A stretch of 64,000 bases of DNA from Owenia fusiformis. Taxonomy: Eukaryota > Annelida > Polychaeta > Sabellida > Oweniidae. The stretch spans positions 15,215,759 through 15,279,758 of the forward strand of contig CAIIXF020000009.1 of assembly GCA_903813345.2 (NCBI GenBank). The letters are read 5' to 3'. Under the pieces are notes generated by a model that worked only from the letters and a program-made list of their open reading frames with translations, ran no database searches and was not told where the DNA came from. Positions 23,332 through 35,800 of this stretch are shown here, piece by piece; position 1 is the stretch's first letter; the number at the start of each line of letters is the position of its first letter. The position numbers were made by a program, and so were the translations under genes.

Positions 23332-25310
23332 GTTAATTTATCAATCTTCAAAAGACCCCCTGCATAACAGTTCTAGAGCAATAAAGCCCATATTCCAAGT
23401 ATGTTACAAAAACATGATTATCCTTAAAATCAGAAGGGTTAAATTTTTTCTTTTACCTAGTTCAAAATATATTGGCGTTTGAATTTTGGAAAATCCCCAT
23501 TGGCTGCCATTATAAACCGCTATCAATGTGGCTTTACTTAGTACCCTTTTCTAAAAAAGTCCACCATGGAATTTTCAAATATTGTAGATTTTGATAGTTA
23601 ATATATTGATTTAAAGAAAATAAAACAGATACATTTCTGAAAATTTCTTATTTTTGATATATCCTGCGAACAGTTCAAAAGTGATGAAGCCCATATCCCT
23701 AGGATGTTACAATCGCATGATCATCTTCAAAATAACACCCTATGCAGACAGAGCCTGTGGGAAATATTGGGTGCGGAGCAAATGAGCGGAGGGTGCCCGT
23801 ACGGAGCTAACTGTCATTTTTGAATTTAAATTTGGGATATTTCTGAAACTAAGCCGTTTTGGGACTTCAAATATATCAATATATGTGTATTTGACACCAA
23901 ATATCAATACAATTGTGAAAATAGTAGCGCAATTCATTCGATAGCGACGCAGTGTGCCTTAAACCTTTCCCAGACCTATATATTTTGAAATTATCCTTTT
24001 AAGGATGTTCCCTGGACGAAGTTGAAAACGATGAACACCAACCCCTAATTTTTCTTTTCAAAATGTGAAGTACATAGCATAACTAAGTGTTTCTGTGAGT
24101 TTAAGAAAAAGTTAAATATTCAAAAGTGTGTTTTGGGGTGAAAACCTGATTTTTAACATGGGTTTCAATGAGAAAGTGCCACGCCCACTTTTGTCAAATA
24201 TTGACACTTTAGAGGCCTCTTGCTCAGAAAAAAGCACACTAACATATGGTTTTTAAAGTTTTAATATTCTTTGTTGCCCGTGAGAATCCCAGAAAACCAT
24301 TTTTGAGAAAAAGTTAAATACTATTGAATATTTTCCTATCTGACCAGGGAACATCCTTAATACTGAGTCCCCAGCATTCATAAAAAATGGTGTTCAAGGT
24401 ACACTATCTATACAAATTATTTTTGCATCTGTGTGATTTTATAAAAATTCGGAAATGTTTTTCAGATATGAACCCCCTCTAAATATTGGGTGCGGAGGAG
24501 CTCCATAATTTCCAATATTGTAGATTTCTATTGTTAATATATTGATTTTAAGAAAATCAAACAGACTCATTTCTGAAAATTTCTTATTTTTAATATATCT
24601 AGCTGCTAAAAAAATGTAAAAAACTATATTGAGCCCCATGTTAATTTATCAATCTTCAACTTGGCTCAATATATTAAAAATAAGATACTTTCACAAATGT
24701 AACTGTTTTGATTCTTTTGAATCAATATATTAACTATATAAATCTATAATATTAGAAAACTTTATAACTGCACTTTTTCAGAAAGAACACTTAAATTAAG
24801 CCATATTGATAGCAAAAAATGTAACCCTTCTTATTTGTAAGATAATCATGTTATTGTAACATCTTAGGAATATGGGCTTTATCACCTTTGAACTGTTCTG
24901 CAGGGGGTCTTCTGAAGATTGATAAATTAACATGGCGCTCAATATATATATTTTTTATAGTTTTTAACGGCTAGATATATCAAAAATAAGAAATTTTCAG
25001 AAATGTGTCTGTTTGATTTTCTTTAAACTAATACATTAGCTATCAAAATCTACAATATTAGTAAATTCCATAGTGGACTTTTTGAGAAAATGACACTTTA
25101 GTAAAGCCATGTTGGTAGCAGTTTATAATGACAGCCAATGGGGATTTTCCAAAATTCAAACGCCAGTATCTTTTGAACTAGATAAAAGAAAAGATTTAAC
25201 CCTTCTTATTTTGAATATAATCATGTTATTATAACATAGTAGGGATATGGGCATTATTACTCTAGAACTGTTCTGCAGGGGGACTTGAAAATTGATTTAT
25301 CATGGAGCTC
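23330..25310. repeat. Large imperfect inverted repeat, ~400-480-bp arms
   Basis: The left arm (about 23330-23745) reappears inverted at about 24830-25310. Both carry AACAGTTCTAGAG, CCCCATTGGCTG (inverted CAGCCAATGGGG) and TTCTTATTTTTGATATAT phrases. Smaller inverted copies of the same pieces lie at 24500-24830. No transposase was seen. It may be a foldback transposon or pile-up of one palindromic family. Confidence 0.75.
24003..24356 (+). mobile_element. Small TTAA-flanked MITE with perfect 13-bp TIRs
   Basis: TTAA at 23999-24002 and 24357-24360 brackets GGATGTTCCCTGG and its exact inverse CCAGGGAACATCC. It is 354 bp with no coding capacity. TTAA target and size suggest a piggyBac-derived MITE. 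It is inserted in the spacer of the larger inverted repeat. Confidence 0.75.
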
Positions 25311-25547
25311 AATGTAAATGTGCACAGTTTTCGATGCCTGCTATCATCAACTTGGGCCACTTTTCAACACCACTTCGTTAGATATCAAAAATATATGTAT
25401 TAAAGATTCTCGCAATCTTTATCCAATCAGCGTTTGCGAGTGTGTCGGCTCACGTATAAAAGGCGAATCCAACTCAAATCCATGCAGGGGTGTATGAGGT
25501 ACTCGAATATGGTTGGCCTATTAGTATAAAGAATACATGCGTTGTTT

Positions 25548-25645
25548 ACGGGTGTGTAGGCGTTAATTACGCCCGTGTAGGCGTTAATTACGCCTGTGTA
25601 GGCGTTAATTACGCCCGTCAAAGCGTTAATTACGCCCGTTAAGAA
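25548..25645. repeat. 21-bp tandem units, each a perfect small palindrome
   Basis: About four units of the form TGTAGGCGTTAATTACGCCC occur. GGCGT-TAATT-ACGCC can form a hairpin in each. Related GGCGT/ACGCC words continue at lower order to 25780. The minus-strand ORF here (TGVINAY heptads) only reflects the repeat. Confidence 0.8.
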
Positions 25646-25799
25646 GTGAATTCTATACGCGTTAAAACAAATACAGGCGTAAACTAACGGCGTCAAAATG
25701 TTCAATAGCGGGCGTCAAGACAGTATCTAACACCCGTTGAAAAACATCTATACGCCCGTCGAGTTCATTTTAGCGCCGTGAATTATGAACCAATCAGCA

Positions 25800-28107
25800 T
25801 CTTGCTTACATGATGACACGATGCATTATAGCTAAAAGTACAACTCCAAGATCCTTGTGCAAGTTAATAACATACTCATGATTGTGCCAGGAACAACTGT
25901 TGCAATTGGAGGCATATGAAATATTATTTCTTTTCTGGGTATCTCGGTGCACTATTTGTGCAAATGTGAAAGATGTACATCGTATATTAAATGAGTTATG
26001 TATTCCTGGAAATAACATGTGACATATAAAGACGGCTGCTTTAAAAGATTCCAAAAAGTACACATCTCCCTAACACCAAATTTGAACATATGTTGGCTAG
26101 GTATACTAGGTATATAGGCTCATTTGACATTTTCAGTACATTTTCAAAAAATGCCACATCTGCAGGATATAGTCTAGAGTCAATTTGCAGTTGATCAGAT
26201 ACTATAATTCTAGTATCTGGACACATCCTTTAGAGGGATACACTAGCGATCTGACTGTATAATGAGACTGTAAGCTGCAATGCATGTGAGCTTAATAAGT
26301 CCCTACCTAGCCTACCTCTGAAGCCGACGCCTAGATTGGAGAATTATCCAAAAATCATCGTATTTAGAAACCAAACATGTATACCTTCTCAAAATATTCT
26401 GCAATTTTGTCGTTTCTACAATGGGTGTTGATAACTGCCAACACAGTACACGTCTCTTCAATTTGCCTTTTAATATGATATACTAAAAAATCTCTTTGGT
26501 TAAATCTAGTTCAATCTTGAACGAATATTTAAGGACCTCAATGCAACACACTAAAATGTAAGCAGGCTTCTGATTGTTGTTTACAAGTGCAAGTATCTCG
26601 GAGTTGCTAAAGAGCTCGTGAAATCTGAATTTATATGCACATGGTCAATGTTTACACATGTTTGGAGTCATTGAAGAAAATGTGATATGGGTGTTGTTCC
26701 GAATTCGAAGTCATTGCTGGAAAATATGATTTTAATACGTGAAATTATATCTATAAATACAGCACTAAAAATAACAGTACACATGAAGTACATGTATGAT
26801 TGTGTTCAGAAATGTTTGAAACCCTTACGGAAAATTCTGTCTGCATTTTGTCACCATTGCTCTTTCTTCCCGCATTCTAGTGCTGTTTGAATGAATATAT
26901 TAATTAATGTATTTCTAACTAAAATGTATCACATTTTTTTTATAAACCACAAACATTTAGATCATAAAAAAATTATTCAATACTTGAGTGAGCACGATAT
27001 GCAAGGGTTACTAAGTTGACACAGTAAATGACCACTGATATTGTGTTAGTCCATGCACACAGCGTACACCCCTCACTTTCATAGTGAAGTGACTAATTGG
27101 TTTATGTTTACGTTTTAATGTGTTTTGGGTTCCTTGTTACAGCAAGGGGGCCAGTAAAGAAGACTAACATGTTTGCATCGAATATGTGAGACACTTTAAA
27201 TATACTTATCTCAAAAAATGGTGCCATGTATATAGTAAGTGCAATTCAAGGGTTTTAATGTCATAACTGACTCCACTAGAAATGAGTCTCACTTTTAAAT
27301 GATATAGAACGGGACTATTTCAGTCAAAACACTTTTTAACGTATAACGATCACTGAACTAAGTTCTAAGTTCTACGTTCTTTGGGTTTATTTCTAAGTAG
27401 ATCGTACTTCCACGCCCGGTGATCGTACAAAATGGATGGAGGGGGAGTAGGCGATTTCTGCAAGAAAAGTCAACACATTTGGGAGATTTATTTTTTCAAG
27501 AGAAAATTTACAACTGAATTACTAAATGAATAGGCCCAGTGCATGGCAAAATATGTTAGGTCTTCTAGTATTGTTTTAAACTGATTCGCTTCTAAGATAT
27601 GAGATCTATTAAAAAAGGCGCATCATCACCAACGTGCAAAAGTCAATGTTTTTGCTATAAATCAGGCAACAATGGTCTACACGACCTGTAATAAATAGGT
27701 ATAAGGGACGTTATTAGCACAACACTAATGACATTGCTGACTTTTTAAAGTTAGTTTCCATGCGTCATACCAAAAATAATATAAATAAATTAATATTGGA
27801 CGGAGGGGGAGTGGATGGAGGGGGAGGGGAGTTATATGTCTTTACGATGGAACAAATTCACAAGAACTCGTGTATTTGAAAAAACTAAACTCAGTACTCC
27901 AGTAAGAAACTGGATGTTATTATTATATCTCTGGAGAATGAAAAATGGGAAAATTTGTAGTTATAAGAATAAATTCAAGTAGCTTGTCTTATCATGTCTT
28001 ATATACACCCCTCCATCCAATATTTATTTACGATGGTCTCAGATTCGGGTGAGAGAGCAGTGAACTGAATGGACGCTCTCACACATTTGGATGAGAGCGT
28101 GTTCAAC
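25800..28107. other. Intergenic sequence, no gene recognised
   Basis: AT-rich, no convincing exon. A GGATGGAGGGGGAG word occurs at 27434, twice near 27800-27825, and inverted (CCCCTCCATCC) at 28008, so 27430-28030 may be an old element without definable ends. Confidence 0.45.
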
Positions 28108-28109
28108 TA

Positions 28110-28500
28110 CAGGGTGAGCCAAAACGCCAATTTTCTTAAATATCCTGTAACCCGGATTTATGATCCAAAATTGTAAAATTATAATTTGCATACCAAATGA
28201 ATTGTACACTTATACTGGAATAAAATATGTCACCAGCGTCTCATTCAAAAATGTGGTGCACCATGACTGACGATAGTCTAATAGTCCTGATGCAAACCCC
28301 AGTGATTATGGGGAGGTTTCTAGGAGATGGTATCTCAATCTCGAACAAGTGCCCAACTAAAGCTGGTAGGTTGAAGGACCTTTTCCATTATTTTATTACT
28401 CTGGACCTCTGGCACTATATAACCGCAACATTTGATTATTTAGGTTTGGAAATAAAGTATAGTGTTTTAAAAAAGGTGGCGTTTATTTTGGCCCACCCTG
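28110..28500 (+). mobile_element. Mariner-type MITE
   Basis: TA on each side (28108-28109, 28501-28502) and ends CAGGGTGAGCCAAAACGCCA and, inverted, CAGGGTGGGCCAAAATAAAC define a 391-bp element. The CAGGGTG.GCC end and TA target fit Tc1/mariner. Its internal ORF has no recognised domain. Confidence 0.8.
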
Positions 28501-28502
28501 TA

Positions 28503-29820
28503 CTCCTTTAATGATGTATGACAATATGTGACAATCAAAAATATTTCAAACTTCAAATACTTTTTCCTTGGAGTGTGGAAAGCGGATTAGTGATTTAGCT
28601 CCTGGACGTTTTTTATTTTCTTTGAAATAAAAGTATCGTGAGGGAAGGACGGTTGCGCCTTTCTATTTCAGTAAAGTTCCAATATTCCACCGTATATGTT
28701 TAAATTATTTCATCGAAATCCAATCAACAAATACTAATACCGATTGGCATTAGACTAAACAAACGGGATCAATGTGATTTCTCATTTCCTTCATCCCCAT
28801 GGGCGTTTATTTCGAGCGAAAATATACATTCAAGTTGACCTTGGCCAAGAGTGTCATTACGTAAAACTCCTTCACGCCTAGATTGACACATTTGACACTA
28901 GATAACAATGGCACGGTTATATTTGCGATTTATTTGCGGCAGGGTAGCAGTTATCGTGACTTTTTTGCCAGTTGCGATTGTGTTGCGCTGAGTGGATGAT
29001 GAGGTATCTTGTGCAGCAACCTTATGATGTTGGGGACCGATGGGTGGGGGGCACGGGGGGAAGGGGTGGGGGAGCCCCATCTTGATATGAGCTGTATATA
29101 AATGTATTTTAGACACATTCTAACACCAATTTCAAATACAATCGAATCTTAAAACATAAATAGTAGGCTAGTGATATTTGAATTTGATGCCTTGTTGAAA
29201 CACAATCATAGAACAACCATTTAGACGCAATCAAAGAATACAATTCTAGACTATCCGTTTGTTCTGAATATAATCTCATCTCAAACATGAACTTTAAACA
29301 TAGTCTTAAAAGATCTTGAATTTTGAACACAATCTTAGATTATTAATTTAAACACGGTTAGAGCATCAGTTCGCCGGGCTAAACACAATCTCGGAACATC
29401 CGGCGGCGTTCTAAACACCAATGATCCATTCTAACATACTGCTGTGACATGATTACATCTTACAAGATCCTCACTTTTTAATTTTAAACACACAATTTTA
29501 TGACATCAACTGTGAACACATCAATCACACGTTTTAAACACATTTGTAACTTAGTGTAAAACGGGGCCCAACCGAGTCGGGACAACAGGCTATGCACTAT
29601 CTATAGAGCCACTATGCAGGGCTATGCTTCAACTGTCATGTCCCATGATTGTGTTTATTCTCGGCATTTATCAAGAATTGTTCAAGAAAGGAAATAGTGA
29701 TATTGTATTTAGAATGTTCAAGGTTTGTGTTTCGAAAGATGTCAAAGCATTGAATTTGGAATAAAGAAGTGCTTTGATTCAATATTTTTATAAGGTTTTA
29801 TGCTACTCAAGGTAAGCCCC
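28503..29820. other. RPL18 upstream region with weak AAACACAATC repeats
   Basis: 28503-29100 shows nothing recognisable. 29110-29530 has irregular repeats of an AAACACAATCTTAGA-like phrase. No exon was recognised. Confidence 0.4.
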
Positions 29821-29833
29821 ATAATGCATTGCT

Positions 29834-29863
29834 ACTTCCTTTTTCCGGCCATCTTCGAAGATG
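29834..29863 (+). promoter_or_regulatory. RPL18: RPL18 start region with TOP-like tract
   Basis: CTTCCTTTTTCCGGCC lies just before ATCTTCGAAGATG. A pyrimidine tract beginning with C and a very short leader are typical of ribosomal-protein mRNAs (5' TOP). A TATAA at 29789-29793 lies about 45 bp upstream and may or may not be used. Confidence 0.6.
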
Positions 29864-32800
29864 GTGAGGAATTTTACGTTTTGTTGTCAAAAATCCAACA
29901 ATATCTCGATAATCAAATGTTCATTTGTCTTTATATTTATGTTATATCAATGATGAAACATTATTTTTCATTCGATGTTTGATTTTTATTGTAGGGTATC
30001 GACATCTGCCACAAAAAAGACCGAAAGGTCCACAGGACGGAACCCAAAAGTCAGGATATTTATCTTCGGCTTCTGGTCAAGGTAATTTTGCACTTTCCTG
30101 TTTGCTACATTACTCTGTTGAAACTAATCTAAATGTCGCTAATATCAGATGTGTAGTAGTCTTATGTTGTGCAATGAAGTTGTGGTCTCGTGATTTTAGT
30201 TTCCGATAGCCTAGTTAGTGCTCTACATCATGTAAAAGATGTAAATAACACATGTGCAGTGAACAGTTATGAACAAAACTTAAACTCAAACTCCTTATGC
30301 TGATATTTCTTATATTTCATGATTTTTGAAATAGATCTATTTTTGATAAAATAATGAATGGGGAATGTAAAAATATGTTATATGCAGTGGCTATTCCTTA
30401 TCCCGTTCCCGGACTATAGTCCTGCACTGAGCGCATTCATTTGCCTGTACGATTACAACTTGGGAGAATTATCTACGCCCCTTACACCTAAGATACCTAC
30501 CTCAATGCATTATAGAACTCAAGATGTAACTTCTAATATATTGGAACCGCCGATTGTCTGGGTATATCGGCAGAACGGGAACATTTTCTCTTTTTCATCG
30601 AGAGAGATTCCATCACTTTTCAAAATGGCGGTTAGATTTAAAAGGGGAATCCCCCGTTTGGCTGTCCCGGATGTAGCCCGGAAGTACCAATATGGAGGAA
30701 TTTGACGGTTGAAATAAGTTAAATGTTACACGCAAATATTGCGATCAAAAACGAAAATGTCTTCGTTCTGCCGATAAACCCAGACAATTGTGGATTCAAC
30801 TACACGAAAAGAATGCTAAATTACCAAGGAATCTATTGAAGTAGGTATCTGAAGTGTAAGATCAGTAAAAAATTCTCCCATGTTGTAATCGCACAGGCAA
30901 AAGATTGAGATGTTCACAGGACCATAGTCCGGGAACGGGATAAGCTATTCCGAGACACATTGGGATGGGAATTGGAATAATGTAAGTTATTAACGCAACA
31001 GTTATTTTACAATATTGCTTCATTTTTTCCAGTTATACCGTTTCTTGGCTCGTCGTACAAATGCCAAGTTCAACAAAATTGTGTTGAGAAGATTGTTCAT
31101 GAGCAAGAGCAATCGCCCTCCCCTGTCTCTTGCAAGACTGGTAAGTGTTCTTCAAACTGTTTTCTAATAAAACTTGGTGATGAGGAGGTCATTGGGTGTC
31201 ATGTCAGTACAGTGTTCCGAATTGTTTTTCTGATGACTTTGATCTTTGAAAAATAAGACTTACAGTGCTCACCATAAATAAATGGTATCACCATTCCCAG
31301 ACCATGGTGATTTTAGACTTCATACTTTCCAATAATGTCTAGATACACATTAGAGCTCGGAACGGCATTGGAAAATGGTGCCGGGTATTACTGCATCTTG
31401 AAACTGTACCTTTACCGATTAATCACTGGCGTACAGGCCTCGAAATTAGCGTTGCGAAGGTAGCGATTCGCTACCTGTTTTCCCAGAACACTACTTGTCA
31501 TTTCCTCCAATTAGCTAACTTCGCTTGTTCCAGACAGCCAGACCCGAAGATTCGGTAAGAAAAAAGATTGAACTTCTGAGAAATTTAGTGAGCGATAATA
31601 GAGTACTCACACTAAACTGTAAAACGTGATAAAAATGACACATGCTGTAATTCGATGCATCCTCCTGATAAATATGTATCAGTGGGTCCTTTTCACACAA
31701 TTCTAAACTAATATTATCTCAAAATAGGCTGAAATGAATGAAAGAAATGTTCAAATTTAGAGTTGTTACCTCATTCAACCAAGTAGTCTTTCGCGCAGCT
31801 TTTTTGCGCATGTCAACATGACGGTCAAGGTCATGAACTTTAGTTTGACGTTTCCTCTTTCTTTCTAACATTTCTTGTTATTCTTACGACTTTAACATGG
31901 AAAATGAAGATCTATCATTAAACAAATATCTTTCAGTATGATATTAGATCGATATCGAACGGTCTCTAGCGGAAATAATAAAGATAATCGGGGAGAACAT
32001 ATCATTCAATTCGCGGGGCTCCACTAGGGAATTTTGCAATATTGTTTACTGGTTTTATTTGTTTATTGATTCTTGGTTCATTTAGCGATCTTTACCGTAA
32101 ACTCTCCAATAACAATCCATTCCATTATTATACTCCGTTCTGATGTTGCAAATTAGTCATATTTTAGCAAGAAAACTTTGCCATACATGAAATTCCCGGG
32201 GATTTTTTACTTCTTCCATATATCTAATAGAGTGCAGTGTTCTCCCCAGGATTTTATCTCAAGTGGGTGCAAAATTCTTATTTCACAATTTAGACCAAAT
32301 TTGGAAAAATATGCCTATTTAGTATTTTTCATGTTTGTCTCATTTTCAAGTGGGTGCAAATTGATTCTCAGGTGGGTGCATGCCTATTACCAAAATCTCA
32401 AGTGGGTGCAGCGCAATTGCTGCTGGGGAGATCACTACAGTGTAATATCTTATTATTGCGCTGGTAAGTCATAAGAATAAAGATCGAAATCTTCACTATC
32501 TGGTTCTCTCAAATAGCTACCTGGAAAATTCACTAAGGCCAAAGGACTTGGATTATTGGTTTTGCGTCCTTTTAAAATTGAATATCATCATGCAAGCAAG
32601 GTGAAAAAAACAAACACAAAAATAAAACAAAATTGAAAAATTTACAGTTTTCACTAATTTTCCTTTTAAATCTTTTGATCGGCGGGCCTGTAGTACAATC
32701 TATAGTCGACTGTCTAGAGGAAATGACCATTCCTTCAAATATTGTACTACCAGTGGTCTTCCCACCCAATTCCATGGCAAAATAGTCAATTATTCCATTG

Positions 32801-35800
32801 ATTTTCACACAAACCAAATGTGACATGGAGGCTGCCATCTTGGTTTTAGTACTGTACTGAACGAAATGTTGTATTTATGGGAATTTCCCAGGGAATTTTA
32901 GATGTTTTAGGGTAAAAATGTTTGTGTTTGCTTTTTTTACTTTTGGTCAAACTGTACACGCACGCGGACGCAAAACCAATAATCCAAGTCCTTTGGCCTA
33001 AGTAGTGAAACAACTACCTGTTAAAAAAAGTTAAGCGCGAGGCCTGGTGTAGAAAAATAATCAAAAATATTCTGAAAAAATTTTTTAATTTTTTACAAAC
33101 ATTTTGCTTCTTACCTCTTTAATATCCCAGATGCGAGTAGAAATAATCTTGATTTACGTCATTAAAAATTCACAATTCAGTCAAACTGATGTCATATTTG
33201 GAATCTACATGTAAAATTACATTTGGATATGTGGTTTTGAAAAGAGTTTATCAACTTTGAAAATTTAATTTTCTTTGAAAATGTGACTTCTAGGTCGGGG
33301 AGATTCCCCATAGACCCCATGTTGTAAAACCACAAAGAGTGAAATATCCTTTCTAGTGTTGGGCAGATAATATTTTCTTTTACTGGACATATTTTTTTAA
33401 TTTGTATGACTATCAGATACATTAGGGTAATATGAAAAGTGAAGCACTAAAATTGATGCATATTCAAGTTTAAGGGAATTTTGTAATACCCTGCCATGTT
33501 AATTCCCCCAAATCAGCCACCTGGTGGCGAAACTGGTAACTACCTACTCGCATCTAAGTAATTCCGCCTCTTACCTTACGTTTGAACCCCAAAAATCTTT
33601 ATACTTTTAATTGCCATTCTTAGGGGGCCATAACTGCATGATTAGAACATGTAGAGTTCTTATCTGTTATTTTGAGAATCATAGGTCCTCTAGAATTCAT
33701 CCTATCAATGCCTGAATCTTGCGAAAAAAAAACTGGCAGGTTAGCATTACTGAAAAGTGGTAGGGGAGGTCTAAACCCCAACAGATTTCGCTAAAAGATT
33801 TTTTGCAAAACTCCATCTTGATCCGGAAAAAAAGTTGAAAAGTGAAACACCCTGCTGTATTGTTTCCTCTCTCTCTGGATCAGTAACTAACATGACTGTG
33901 TTGATCTTATTTCCAGGTCCGCCACATGAAATCATCTGGCCGTGGAGACAAAGTCGCTGTCTGTATTGGAACTGTTACTGATGATATCAGAATTCTAGAG
34001 ATCCCAAAACTAAAGGTATTATACTATATCAATAACAGGCCTTCCCAGATCTCTTCTTTCTAGTTACAGTGATGTGAAGACAAACATAGAATTAATATTA
34101 GTTCTCTAAAAATTTATATGAAAAGGCACACAATAACATCAAGGTGATTCAAAATTTAAGTGGTGGGTTGATTTTACTTTGAGCATGTGCCTAGTAGCTA
34201 TTCTACTCATTGCAAAAGAAAAATGCGCTGGCTTTCACGAGATGCTTGAATATTGTCAAGCACATTGCTGTCAAGAAAGCTAAAATGACTGCAGTATAAA
34301 GGCTTTAAATTATCTATAAGTTAGTATAACCAGCATAATGTATACAAAATGTTGAAATATTTATTTTTTTACAAGAATTGTTAGATATTGTAGTGCTGGA
34401 CGCAAAAGAAAGAATTTGATTCTATGATGAGAAGGAATTACCGTTTGAGGTTAACTATGAAACCAAATGCGGCACTTTCTGAGAATCCTTGTTTTCACAT
34501 TGCCACTGAAATGTTGAGTTACATTTGAGGGGTAGTTTTAGGTACCGTTTAGTCAGTCTATCGTTACCCTTTCCAGTAGTTGAATTTTAAAAGTCTCAGT
34601 TAGTTCAATTACTGTATTTGTATTTAATTTGGCGCTACTTAATTTGGTGATGTTTTGCTTTTGAGCCTATTAATTGGCGTCTATTTAATTTGGCAGTTTT
34701 TCAAGTGTCCCAGACATCCTCCTGTCTTACCTAATTCGAGTCAGTGTTGTTGATGAACAATTTTTTCAGTATTTCCTGTTGTTTATACACTTCTTCAATA
34801 GTTCTTAATTCTTTCAATTTAAATGGCCTGGCCATCTTGGTATATATATTTCTTTTATTGACAATTGTATCAAAACATGACACATTAGTCTATGTACAAA
34901 CTAAACTGTCTTGACTCAAGACAATACTACACTATTAACTAAATGCTAGACTACATTTATAATTTCACTATGTACATGTAATTTAAAATCATTTGCATGA
35001 GTTTACAGGCTCTTTATAAAAACTTGATGCATAAAAGATGATAAAAAATGTATTAGCAGTGTAGCACAATTATTGCAGTTTATTCTAAATTTTGAAAAGA
35101 CTTGTAAATATATTTGCCAATATGCCTTTGAACAGTAATATTTTGCGAAGACAATAGCATTTTAAAATTTGTTTCATTGATTAGAAAATTGGGTCCAAAT
35201 ATTTCTTTCATTTTTTCAAAGAGGACTCTCCTTTGTGCATCATGTTTTTTATAGGGCTGCCATCGAACTCAAATGTCAGTGTCGACAGTCGAACTCTGCT
35301 GTCGAAAATATTGTCGACAATCGAACTTTCCAGGGAGAAAAAATCATCGGGAAGTAATTGCCTAATATTGTTACTAAATGCCAAGTTAATAGAATATTAT
35401 AGACGAAAATGGGACAAATACCTGCAATGTTTCGACCGGGATTTATTTCGACTGCTCGGGCGAAATCTCGTACAACGTCTCGCAAGAGAGAAGAGAAGTC
35501 ATGAAGGGAACTTCCGGGTGAATTTATTTTTTGAAAATGAAATGAATGTGAACAATATTTCCGCAGAATACGCGCACATAACACGTTGAAATGTGTATTG
35601 AAATGTATTGGGGCCATTTGGATATTTTCAAGTAAGTATTGATATCGTTTGCTGTCGACATGACGGGAATTTTTGTCGACTTCGTTGTCGAACTTGCATT
35701 TTGACTGACAAGTCGACGTTCCGACTAATGATGGCAGCCCTAGTTTTTTACAATCAATAAAAAAATGTTTTTCATCTTCAACAGATGTACAAGTTAAGCA

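Larger units (their letters stand above)
31434..33047 (+). mobile_element. hAT-like repeat region, internally invaded
   Basis: CAGGCCTCGAAATTAGCG at 31434 and an inverted CAGGCCTCGCGCTTAAC ending at 33047 look like hAT-style ends, with further inverted CAGGTAG/CTACCTG words inside. No clean 8-bp duplication is visible, so exact limits are uncertain. Two smaller TIR elements lie between the ends. Confidence 0.45.

Noticed and set aside
25548-25645. CRISPR-like array
   Set aside because: No variable spacers, 21-bp period, and the setting is clearly an animal genome.
30358-30705. 115-codon ORF on the + strand
   Set aside because: It lies almost wholly in the foldback element in RPL18 intron 2 and begins before its boundary.
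31170-31240. C/D snoRNA in RPL18 intron 3
   Set aside because: GTGATGA and CTGA are spaced plausibly, but flanking terminal stem pairing is absent and no guide match could be tested.
35233-35589. 118-codon ORF on the + strand
   Set aside because: It spans the boundary of the hAT MITE inside the LINE; no recognisable domain.
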